A model generated the notes under the pieces. The model was given only the letters and a program-made list of their open reading frames with translations. It had not been told where the DNA came from and searched no databases. 23,110 nt of DNA. It comes from UBA3537 sp038106885. GTDB lineage: Bacteria > Bacteroidota > Bacteroidia > Flavobacteriales > Flavobacteriaceae. Each line of letters starts with the position of its first letter. Position 1 is the first letter of the stretch. This document shows, in pieces, positions 8,904 through 16,687 of this stretch. Where the stretch lies: NCBI GenBank assembly GCA_038106885.1, contig JAYNFX010000024.1, positions 1 through 23,110 on the forward strand, in the 5' to 3' direction. The position numbers and the translations under genes are program-made.

Positions 8904-9914
8904 ATGTATCTAAAACTCCTTTTTTTTATGCTTATTTTCATAAGCTGTAGTAAGGGTGAATCAACTTTAATGACAAAAAACAAAAAAAATAAAAATTTTA
9001 AATCTTTAATAAAGCCGGATTATCTAAAATCTGGTGATACAATTGCAATTATTGCACCATCAGGAGTACTTAATAATAGAAACCAAGCTATTGAAAATGC
9101 AAAAAAATTAATTACAGAATGGGGATTAGTCCCGATAATTGGAAAAAATATTTACAAAAAAAATTATCATTTTGCAGGTAACGATAAAGAAAGATTAGAC
9201 GACCTGCAGTGGGCATTTGATCATAAAAACATAAAGGCGATTTGGTGTGCTCGCGGAGGATATGGCAGCATTAGAATTGTTGATGAATTAAATTTTGATC
9301 AATTTAAAAAATACCCAAAATGGCTTATAGGATATTCTGATATCACAGTACTTCACAATAAACTTAATAATTTAGGATTTGAAACTATACACGGAATGAT
9401 GGCTGTTAACATGGAGGAAAATCAAAAAGAAATTATTGAATCAATTGAATCGCTAAAAAATTGCTTGTTTGGAAAACTTAAATCACTCCATATAAACAAT
9501 AATAAATACAATCGAATTGGTAAATCATCTGGAATTTTAGTTGGTGGCAATCTTACTTTGTTGGCATCCCAACTTGGAAGCAACTCTGAAATAGACACTA
9601 AAAATAAAATTTTATTTATTGAGGAAATTGGTGAATACAAGTACCATATAGACAGGATGCTCCAAAGCTTGAAAAGAGCTGGTTTTTTTGACAATTGTAA
9701 CGGAGTGTTAATTGGAGATATGAGTGAAATTAAAATAAATTCGCCCTCATGGGGAAGTAGCGTAAATGAATTAATTTATGAGGTGCTAAAACCATATAAG
9801 TTCCCAATTAGCTTTGGAATACAATCAGGACATTTAAAACATAATGAATCTTTAATTTTTGGTAGAAATATTGATCTTGATGTTAAAGCATCAAAAACGA
9901 TTATTAGTTTTTAA
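8904..9914 (+). CDS. S66 family peptidase (LD-carboxypeptidase-type), lipoprotein
   Basis: This 336-residue protein has a lipoprotein leader with Cys15 (IFISCSK) followed by an LD-carboxypeptidase fold. Known S66 members remove the terminal D-Ala from murein tetrapeptides (LdcA) or cleave microcin-type conjugates (MccF). Visible family motifs are DTIAIIAPSG near residue 45, the ARGGYGS loop near 116-122, the nucleophile Ser145 in IGYSDIT, acidic Glu240 in FIEEIGE, and His310 in SGHLKHN, consistent with a Ser-Glu-His triad. LdcA of E. coli is cytoplasmic, so an exported copy suggests work on peptidoglycan in the periplasm or on imported peptides; which substrate cannot be decided. It is divergent from metG, and it converges with mfd with only 10 bases between the stops and no visible terminator. 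Confidence 0.9.
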   Translation: MYLKLLFFMLIFISCSKGESTLMTKNKKNKNFKSLIKPDYLKSGDTIAIIAPSGVLNNRNQAIENAKKLITEWGLVPIIGKNIYKKNYHFAGNDKERLDDLQWAFDHKNIKAIWCARGGYGSIRIVDELNFDQFKKYPKWLIGYSDITVLHNKLNNLGFETIHGMMAVNMEENQKEIIESIESLKNCLFGKLKSLHINNNKYNRIGKSSGILVGGNLTLLASQLGSNSEIDTKNKILFIEEIGEYKYHIDRMLQSLKRAGFFDNCNGVLIGDMSEIKINSPSWGSSVNELIYEVLKPYKFPISFGIQSGHLKHNESLIFGRNIDLDVKASKTIISF

Positions 9915-9924
9915 ACAAAACGCA

Positions 9925-12900
9925 TCAGCTATTTAAAATTGCTTTAAATAATTCTAGCCCCTGCTGGACAGTCTTAATATTTTCAAAAGAGAGTAATAAA
10001 CGTAAACCACCTCGAGTTTTCTTTTCTATTAATTTACATGTCTTTGGGTTGATTTTAGCATATTCTAAAATCTTTGAAAATTGTATTGATTCGAAAAAAG
10101 AACTTCCTTGATCATTAATAAAATAACCCACAAGTTTCTCTTGTTTCATTAGAATTTTTTGTAAACCAAGTTCAGCACCAAGCCATTTCATCTCCACGCT
10201 ATCAAATAAATCAACAACTTCGCATGGAAAAGTTCCAAAACGATCTTTGATCTCCAATTTGAATTGAGCTAATTGATCATTTGTTTTAATAGAATTTAAA
10301 GTAGTATATAACCTCAATCGCTCTGAAATACTATTCACATAATCATCTGGGAATAAAAGAGAAAAATCTGTGTCAATTATCAGTTCATTATTTTTAAAAT
10401 TATCTTTGGATTTATTATTGAACAAACTCTCAAATTCATTTTCCTTGAGTTCGTTTATTGCCTCATTAAGAATCTTTTGGTAAGTTTCAAAACCAATATC
10501 ATTGATAAACCCACTCTGCTCACCGCCAAGCAAATCTCCTGCTCCTCTGATTTCTAAATCTTTCATTGCAATATTAAACCCACTCCCAAGTGCAGTGTAC
10601 TGCTCTAAAGCTGTAATTCTTTTTCTAGCATCATTTGTCATTAAATGATAATCTGGAGTTATAAAGTAACAAAATGCTTTTTTATTACTTCTACCTACTC
10701 TACCCCTCATTTGATGAAGATCACTTAACCCAAAATTATTTGCGTTATTTATAAAAATAGTATTCGCATTAGGGACATCTAAACCACTTTCTACAATTGT
10801 TGTGCTAACCAAAACATCGAATTCTCCCTCCATAAAATCCAACATAAGTTTTTCTAATTTCTTACCTTCAAGTTGACCATGACCAATTGCTATTTTTGCA
10901 TCAGGGACAAGACGTTGAATCATTCCTGAAACTTCTTTAATATTGTCAATTCGGTTATGAATAAAAAATACCTGTCCAGCGCGCTGAATTTCGTAAATTA
11001 TAGCATCACGAATAATACTTTCATTCATTCTAATAACTTGGCTATCTATTGGGTAACGATTTGGCGGCGGTGTGTTGATTATTGATAAATCTCTAGCAGC
11101 CATCAAACTGAATTGTAAAGTACGCGGGATGGGAGTTGCTGTTAGTGTTAAAACATCAACATTTTCTTTGATAGTTTTTAGCTTATCCTTTACAGCAACA
11201 CCAAATTTTTGTTCCTCGTCAATAATTAAAAGACCTAAATCCTTAAACTCAACAGACTTGTTAACTAATTGATGTGTGCCAATTATAATATCTAATTTAC
11301 CAGAACTAAGATTTTCTAAAGTTTCTCGTTTTTGTTTTTGAGTTTTAAATCGATTCAAATAATCTACAGTGACAGGAAAATCTCTGAGCCTGTTAGCAAA
11401 TGTTTTTGCATGCTGGAAAGCTAAAATTGTTGTTGGTACTAAAATAGCCACTTGCTTTCCGTTATCAACTGCTTTAAATGCAGCTCTAATTGCAATCTCA
11501 GTCTTTCCAAAACCAACATCTCCACAAATTAATCGGTCCATAGGTTGAATACTTTGCATATCAGATTTTACATCTGCGGTTGCAGTAATTTGGTCAGGAG
11601 TATCTTCATACACAAAAGACGATTCCAATTCTAGCTGCATTGCACTATCAGGCTGATACTGGAATCCCTTTTTCAATTTCCTTTTTGCGTAAAGGTTAAT
11701 TAAATTAAAGGCAATTTCTTTTACTCTGGACTTTGTCTTTTGCTTAAGAGATTTCCATGCTTTACTGCCAAGTTTATAAACTTTTGGAGGCTTACCATCT
11801 TTACCATTGAATTTGGTTATTTTATGTAAAGAATGAATGCTTAGATATAGGATATCCCTTTCACCGTAAAATAACTTAATTGCCTCTTGTTTACTGCCTT
11901 CAACATCAATCTTTTTTAAACCCCCAAACTTACCAATACCGTGATCAATATGCGTTACATAATCCCCTATTTCTAATCCATTCAGTTCTTTAATACTAAT
12001 TGCCTGTTTTTTGGCGTATCCATTTTTTAAACTAAACTTATTATAGCGTTCAAAAATTTGATGATCAGTATAGCATGCAATTTTTAAGTCGTGATTTATA
12101 AAACCTTCGTGAAGAGATAAAATAACAGTCTTGTAATGAACTACTGAATCATGATCTTCAAATACATCAAAAAAACGTTTAGCTTGCTGGGTGTTAGCAC
12201 AACAAATATAATTCTTATAGCCATTTACATGGTTTAAATTTAATTCTTGAATTAGCAAATTAAACTGTTTATTAAATGAAGGTTGAGGGCTAACATTCAC
12301 CTCTTGACCATTTAGAATACTATTAAAAAATATATCAGAACCAAACTCTATTAAAGAGAGTTTTTCAATATGTTTTATAAAATCCTCTGATGAACAAAAA
12401 AGATCTTTTGGGCTTGAATAATTTAAAGGACTTGAAAGGTTTTTAAAAGCAATAGCAGCTTTTTTATTAAGTAAATTAGTTGAATCTATTAAAGAATTAA
12501 TATTTTGGATCCAAAGCTTAGTTTCATTGTTAATATAATCTAAAAAACAAATTCGCTTTTCATTTTTTAGTTTTTGTTCAATATTTGGAACTATTTGAAT
12601 ATTTGTTGGTGAGCCTATTGAAAGTTGAGTTTCAATATCAAAAGTACGAATGCTTTCGATCTCGTCTCCGAAGAATTCAATTCTATATGGTTTATCATTA
12701 GAAAATGAAAATATATCAATAATACCACCTCTAATAGAAAATTCGCCAGGCTCTGTAACAAAATCAACTTTACTAAACTCATATTCAAACAGAATATCAT
12801 TAACAAAATCAACACTTAAATTATCTCCTATTTTAATCTTTAATGTGTTTTTTTGAATCTCGCTTTTCGATAATACTTTTTCAAAAATAGCATCATTGTA

Positions 12901-12999
12901 TGTAACAATTATAAACGATTCCATTTGAGAATTAATTCTACTCAGTACTTCTGATCTAAGCAAAACATTTGCATTATCAATTTCATCAATTTCGTAGGG
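9925..12999 (-). CDS. mfd: Transcription-repair coupling factor Mfd, N-terminus lost in an assembly gap
   Basis: Mfd is the ATP-dependent translocase that removes RNA polymerase stalled at DNA lesions and recruits UvrA. The visible 1024 residues begin inside the UvrB-like N-terminal module (PYEIDEIDNANVLLR, then EPGEFSIRGGIIDIF). They continue with the RNA-polymerase-interacting CarD-like domain (GDYVTHIDHGIGKF, near 11930-11965) and the helicase core. In the core are Walker A GDVGFGKTE (11501-11523), DEEQ box (11209-11220), TATPIPRT (about 11120-11145), TTIVESGLDVP and RGRVGRS (10686-10710). The C-terminal regulatory domain completes the protein. The true start must lie in or beyond the N run: the 13100-13167 side does not encode a plausible Mfd N-terminus, and a promoter sits there instead. 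From memory of flavobacterial homologues, about 90-100 residues are missing. Confidence 0.95.
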   Translation of the reverse strand, partial: PYEIDEIDNANVLLRSEVLSRINSQMESFIIVTYNDAIFEKVLSKSEIQKNTLKIKIGDNLSVDFVNDILFEYEFSKVDFVTEPGEFSIRGGIIDIFSFSNDKPYRIEFFGDEIESIRTFDIETQLSIGSPTNIQIVPNIEQKLKNEKRICFLDYINNETKLWIQNINSLIDSTNLLNKKAAIAFKNLSSPLNYSSPKDLFCSSEDFIKHIEKLSLIEFGSDIFFNSILNGQEVNVSPQPSFNKQFNLLIQELNLNHVNGYKNYICCANTQQAKRFFDVFEDHDSVVHYKTVILSLHEGFINHDLKIACYTDHQIFERYNKFSLKNGYAKKQAISIKELNGLEIGDYVTHIDHGIGKFGGLKKIDVEGSKQEAIKLFYGERDILYLSIHSLHKITKFNGKDGKPPKVYKLGSKAWKSLKQKTKSRVKEIAFNLINLYAKRKLKKGFQYQPDSAMQLELESSFVYEDTPDQITATADVKSDMQSIQPMDRLICGDVGFGKTEIAIRAAFKAVDNGKQVAILVPTTILAFQHAKTFANRLRDFPVTVDYLNRFKTQKQKRETLENLSSGKLDIIIGTHQLVNKSVEFKDLGLLIIDEEQKFGVAVKDKLKTIKENVDVLTLTATPIPRTLQFSLMAARDLSIINTPPPNRYPIDSQVIRMNESIIRDAIIYEIQRAGQVFFIHNRIDNIKEVSGMIQRLVPDAKIAIGHGQLEGKKLEKLMLDFMEGEFDVLVSTTIVESGLDVPNANTIFINNANNFGLSDLHQMRGRVGRSNKKAFCYFITPDYHLMTNDARKRITALEQYTALGSGFNIAMKDLEIRGAGDLLGGEQSGFINDIGFETYQKILNEAINELKENEFESLFNNKSKDNFKNNELIIDTDFSLLFPDDYVNSISERLRLYTTLNSIKTNDQLAQFKLEIKDRFGTFPCEVVDLFDSVEMKWLGAELGLQKILMKQEKLVGYFINDQGSSFFESIQFSKILEYAKINPKTCKLIEKKTRGGLRLLLSFENIKTVQQGLELFKAILNS

Positions 13000-13099
13000 N
13001 NNNNNNNNNNNNNNNNNNNNNNNNNNNNNNNNNNNNNNNNNNNNNNNNNNNNNNNNNNNNNNNNNNNNNNNNNNNNNNNNNNNNNNNNNNNNNNNNNNN
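13000..13099. other. Assembly gap of 100 N
   Basis: A run of exactly 100 N, the usual placeholder for a gap of unknown size, falls in the 5' part of mfd. The number of bases actually missing is probably larger, because about 90-100 Mfd residues are unaccounted for. Confidence 0.99.
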
Positions 13100-13139
13100 T
13101 TTAAATAAATCAACGTTTTCCAACGAAAATAAATTTTTG

Positions 13140-13168
13140 CAAATATAAAATAATGCTGATACAACAAA
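13140..13168 (-). promoter_or_regulatory. Bacteroidota-type promoter of mfd
   Basis: On the minus strand TTTG (13168-13165) is followed after 17 bases by TATATTTG (13147-13140), matching the TTTG / TAnnTTTG consensus at both elements. Transcription would begin near 13133 and run into the N gap, so the mfd start codon must lie inside the gap and the in-frame ATG-like start at 13167 is not real. Confidence 0.6.
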
Positions 13169-13230
13169 AGGCTATTGATACAAATAAATTAATATTTGAT
13201 TTTTTATTTATTTTATTTGAAATTTGTAAA

Positions 13231-13722
13231 ATGGATGTATTTTTAATTGTATTGGCTTTGTTTTTTGTTATTCTTGGAGTTATTGGAAGTTTCTTGCCAA
13301 TATTGCCTGGACCAATAACCAGTTGGTTTGGTTTTTTACTACTTTATTTTTCTGAAAAAATTGATTTTAGCCTTAGTCTACTAATTATAACTTTTGCTGT
13401 TGCATTAATTATTTGGATTTTAGACTTTTTCATTCCCGCCATAGGAACAAAAAAATTTGGCGGATCTAAATATGGTGTTATTGGTACAACCGTTGGGCTA
13501 ATAATTGGAGTAATATCTCCAATACCGTTTGGAATACTTATTGGACCTTTTTTAGGCGCTTTAGTTGGTGAAATGATAAATAACTCTAAAGGGAAAAAAG
13601 CATTGAAAGCAGCCTTTGGATCATTCCTAGGCTTTTTAGCGTCATCTTTTTTAAAGCTTATTGTTTCATTAATATACTTAGGGATTTTCATTAAAAAAGC
13701 CTTAACATATATTTTAGTTTAA
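13231..13722 (+). CDS. DUF456 family membrane protein
   Basis: This is a small hydrophobic protein of 163 residues with four or five membrane-spanning stretches (about residues 3-40, 47-71, 81-117 and 129-155). The Gly/Pro-rich first segment (GVIGSFLPILPGPITSWFG) and the loop KKFGGSKYG are typical of DUF456. Its function is unknown. I start it at the ATG 13231 rather than 13153, because MDVFLIVLALFF is the usual family N-terminus and the earlier start would overlap the divergent mfd promoter. The M1 peptidase gene begins 43 bases downstream with no terminator between, so the two may be co-transcribed. Confidence 0.85.
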   Translation: MDVFLIVLALFFVILGVIGSFLPILPGPITSWFGFLLLYFSEKIDFSLSLLIITFAVALIIWILDFFIPAIGTKKFGGSKYGVIGTTVGLIIGVISPIPFGILIGPFLGALVGEMINNSKGKKALKAAFGSFLGFLASSFLKLIVSLIYLGIFIKKALTYILV

Positions 13723-13764
13723 AGCAATAAAAAATCATTATTTTCACAATCAATTTTAATAAGC

Positions 13765-16026
13765 ATGATAATGAATAAACTATCAAATTACTTCACTTTA
13801 GTATTTTTACTTTTATCTACAATTGTAACATCACAAAACAACAATGAATCTATTTACAATTACAATGATGCATTTGGTCATGGGTTCTATACAAAAAACG
13901 GTACTGAAACAAGATCAGCTAGCGGAAAACCAGGGCATGCGTATTGGCAAAATAGTGCTGATTATTCTATAAAAGTTAGTCTAGATGATAAAAACAAGGG
14001 TATAAGTGGTAATGAAACTATTACATATACAAATAACAGTCCCGATGATTTAGAGTTTTTATGGCTACAAGTTGATCAAAATTTGTTTAGAGAGGATTCT
14101 CGAGGAAATGCAATAATACCACTAAATGGAAGTAGAAATGGTGCTAAAGGGCAAAACTTTGATGGAGGATACTACATTGGAAATGTTAATATTTTTTATG
14201 ATGAAGGTAAAAAATCTAAAAATAAAAAAGTGAGAAATAAAATTACCGTTCGTTATGAAATATATGATACAAGAATGAAAATTTTATTACCAAAACCATT
14301 AAAATCTCGAGGAGGTAAATTATTAATAGATATTGATTTTTCATTTACATCTCCAGATTATGGTTCAGACAGAATGGGAGTTTTAGAAACTGAAAATGGA
14401 AGAATTTTCAACTTAGCCCAATGGTATCCAAGGATGTGTGTTTATGATGATATTTCAGGCTGGAATACATTGCCTTATCTAGGTGCTGGAGAATTTTACT
14501 TGGAATATGGAACTTTTAATGTTGATATAAATGTCCCTAACAATCATTTAGTAGTTTGCTCAGGTGAACTTTTAAATCCTGAGGAAGTATACACAAAAAC
14601 TCAACTTGAAAGGTTTGAAAAGGCTAAATTAAGTGACGATACTGTCATAATTAGGTCTGAAGATGAAATAAATAATCCTAGTTCTCGACCACAAATCGTT
14701 GATAGATTAACTTGGAAATTTAAAATTGAAAACTCAAGAGATGTAGCATGGTCTTCCTCAAAAGCATTTATAATGGATGCAGCAAGAATTAACCTTCCTA
14801 GTGGAAAAAATTCAATGGCTATATCAGTATACCCTAAAGAAAGCAACACATTAGACTCGTGGGCACGCTCAACAGAGTATACAAAAGCTTCTATTGAACA
14901 TTACTCAAAAAAATGGCTTGAATACCCATACCCTGCTGCTATTAATGTAGCTGGTAACCAAGGTGGCATGGAATACCCTGGCATAGTATTTTGTAGCTGG
15001 AAAAGTAAAAATTCTAGTTTGTGGGGAGTAACTGATCACGAGTTTGGCCATATTTGGTTTCCGATGATTGTTGGATCAAACGAGCGTTTACACGCTTGGA
15101 TGGATGAAGGCTTTAACACCTTTATAAATTCATTAAGCACTGAAGAATTTAATAATGGTGAATACAGTGAAGCAAAGCCCAACATGCATCGATACTCAAA
15201 TTATTTGGTTAATGATAAAATGGAGCCAGTATCCACACCTCCAGATAATTTAAAAGAAAGAAATCTAGGATTACTAGCATATTACAAACCTAGTGCTGGT
15301 TTGATAATGTTGCGTGAAAATGTTCTTGGAGAAAAAAGATTTGATGAGGCATTTAAAGAATACATTAAAAGATGGGCGTATAAACATCCAAGTCCAGACG
15401 ATTTTTACAGAACTATTGAAAATGTTAGTGGCGAAGAGCTGAATTGGTTTTGGCGTGGATGGTTTAAGTATAATTGGAAACTTGATCAGGCAATAAATAA
15501 AGTAAAATATGTTAATAATAATCCTTCAATGGGATCAATAATTACTATTGAAAACCTACAACAAATGCCCATGCCTGTAACTATGGAGATAACAAATATT
15601 AGCGGAAAAAAAACAACACATAAACTACCGGTTGAAATATGGAAAAGAAACAGTAAATGGACATTCAAATACAATTCTACTGAACCATTAAAAAAAATTG
15701 TGGTAGATCCTAATTTTGTTTTACCTGATATTAATTCAGCAAATAATATATGGACTCCAGAAATCGCTTCTGAAAATGCTGAAAATCTTGAAGGTTACGT
15801 CGGAGAATATAAATCTGCATCATTCCCAATGTCAGTAAGTATTACAGAAGAAAATGGAGATCTTGTAGCAATAGCAGAAGGTCAACCTAAATTAAATTTA
15901 AGTAATGAAGGAAATGGTAAATTTACTTTTGATGAAGCAGGACTAGAAATTCAATTTGATTCCGAAAAGAATGGATTTGAAATGAACATTAGTGGACAAA
16001 TTTTTGAATTTGAAAAAATCAATTAA
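13765..16026 (+). CDS. Exported M1 family metallopeptidase (aminopeptidase-like)
   Basis: This 753-residue protein has a signal peptide (about residues 1-23, ending near TIVTSQ). It carries an N-terminal M1 beta domain, then the catalytic region: the substrate-binding GxMEN equivalent is GGMEYP (400-405, Glu403) and the zinc site is HEFGH (425-429) with the third ligand Glu448 exactly 18 residues later (MDEGFNTF). This is a canonical HExxH-x18-E motif. A C-terminal beta-rich segment (about 675-753, beginning EGYVGEYKSASFP) resembles the small domains appended to many Bacteroidota peptidases. No T9SS sorting domain is seen, so it is probably periplasmic and degrades peptides to amino acids. 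Translation may begin at 13765 or at the second ATG, 13771. A strong terminator follows the stop. Confidence 0.93.
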   Translation: MIMNKLSNYFTLVFLLLSTIVTSQNNNESIYNYNDAFGHGFYTKNGTETRSASGKPGHAYWQNSADYSIKVSLDDKNKGISGNETITYTNNSPDDLEFLWLQVDQNLFREDSRGNAIIPLNGSRNGAKGQNFDGGYYIGNVNIFYDEGKKSKNKKVRNKITVRYEIYDTRMKILLPKPLKSRGGKLLIDIDFSFTSPDYGSDRMGVLETENGRIFNLAQWYPRMCVYDDISGWNTLPYLGAGEFYLEYGTFNVDINVPNNHLVVCSGELLNPEEVYTKTQLERFEKAKLSDDTVIIRSEDEINNPSSRPQIVDRLTWKFKIENSRDVAWSSSKAFIMDAARINLPSGKNSMAISVYPKESNTLDSWARSTEYTKASIEHYSKKWLEYPYPAAINVAGNQGGMEYPGIVFCSWKSKNSSLWGVTDHEFGHIWFPMIVGSNERLHAWMDEGFNTFINSLSTEEFNNGEYSEAKPNMHRYSNYLVNDKMEPVSTPPDNLKERNLGLLAYYKPSAGLIMLRENVLGEKRFDEAFKEYIKRWAYKHPSPDDFYRTIENVSGEELNWFWRGWFKYNWKLDQAINKVKYVNNNPSMGSIITIENLQQMPMPVTMEITNISGKKTTHKLPVEIWKRNSKWTFKYNSTEPLKKIVVDPNFVLPDINSANNIWTPEIASENAENLEGYVGEYKSASFPMSVSITEENGDLVAIAEGQPKLNLSNEGNGKFTFDEAGLEIQFDSEKNGFEMNISGQIFEFEKIN

Positions 16027-16044
16027 GATTTTTAATATTTAATT

Positions 16045-16072
16045 AAAAGCAGTCGGAATGACTGCTTTTTTT
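16045..16072 (+). terminator. Rho-independent terminator after the M1 peptidase gene
   Basis: A perfect 10-bp stem (AAAAGCAGTC, loop GGAAT, GACTGCTTTT) is followed by more T residues. It separates the M1 gene from the histidine phosphatase gene. Confidence 0.88.
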
Positions 16073-16129
16073 AACTAAAATGAAATAGTTTAGTATATTT
16101 ATGATCCACTTAAATTGATGATTTCCGTT

Positions 16130-16657
16130 ATGAAAAGAAATATTTTGCTATTATTTGTGTTATTTTTTAATTGTTCTAGCAACGAAATTGTCCATGCTCA
16201 ACCAAATAATGAATCATTCACAATATACTTAGTAAGACATTCGGAAAAAGATCTTTCATCTAAAAATTATACAGATTTACCATTATCAAAATGTGGTGAG
16301 ATAAGGTCTGATTTACTGAGTAAATTTTTATCTGATATTAATCTTGATGTAATTTACAGTACAAATTATACTAGAACAATTAATACAGCTTTACCTACAG
16401 CAAATTCAAAAAAATTAAAAATAACTAAATATAGTACAGAAAACTTAAAAGATTTCTCTCATAATTTATTAGATCTAAAGCAAAATGCTCTTGTTGTTGG
16501 GCATAGCAATACAACTGGTGTATTGGCTGGACTTTTGACTGAATCTAGCATCGGTGTATTTGATGAAAATGAATATGACAGAATCTATCAGGTCATTGTG
16601 GATGATAATGGAACTAAATTACAACTGTTTCACTCAATGTTTGATTGTAAACAATAG
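16130..16657 (+). CDS. Exported histidine phosphatase superfamily protein (SixA/PGAM-like), probable lipoprotein
   Basis: This is a 175-residue branch-1 histidine phosphatase. The leader ends in FFNCSS with Cys15, a plausible though atypical lipobox. The catalytic core is present: Arg36-His37 in YLVRHSEKD, Arg82 in YSTNYTRT and the second histidine His125 in VVGHSNT. In this fold His37 forms a phospho-enzyme. Substrates range from sugar phosphates to phosphohistidine proteins (SixA), and the substrate here cannot be read from sequence. I start at the ATG 16130; an upstream ATG (16118) or TTG (16115) would add a few residues before the signal sequence. The gene follows a terminator, and the dikinase-like gene starts 30 bases after its stop, so the two look like one transcription unit. 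Confidence 0.9.
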   Translation: MKRNILLLFVLFFNCSSNEIVHAQPNNESFTIYLVRHSEKDLSSKNYTDLPLSKCGEIRSDLLSKFLSDINLDVIYSTNYTRTINTALPTANSKKLKITKYSTENLKDFSHNLLDLKQNALVVGHSNTTGVLAGLLTESSIGVFDENEYDRIYQVIVDDNGTKLQLFHSMFDCKQ

Positions 16658-16687
16658 TTTTTTTATCAATAATATTAAAAATTAATC

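Noticed and set aside
13100..13167. Start of mfd at 13167 (residues MLYQHYFIFAK)
   Set aside because: It lies at or upstream of a consensus promoter, does not resemble an Mfd N-terminus, and is joined to the rest only through the N run.
13153..13230. Longer start of the DUF456 protein at 13153
   Set aside because: The extra 26 residues are not family-like and overlap the divergent mfd promoter; MDVFLIVLALFF at 13231 is the typical start.
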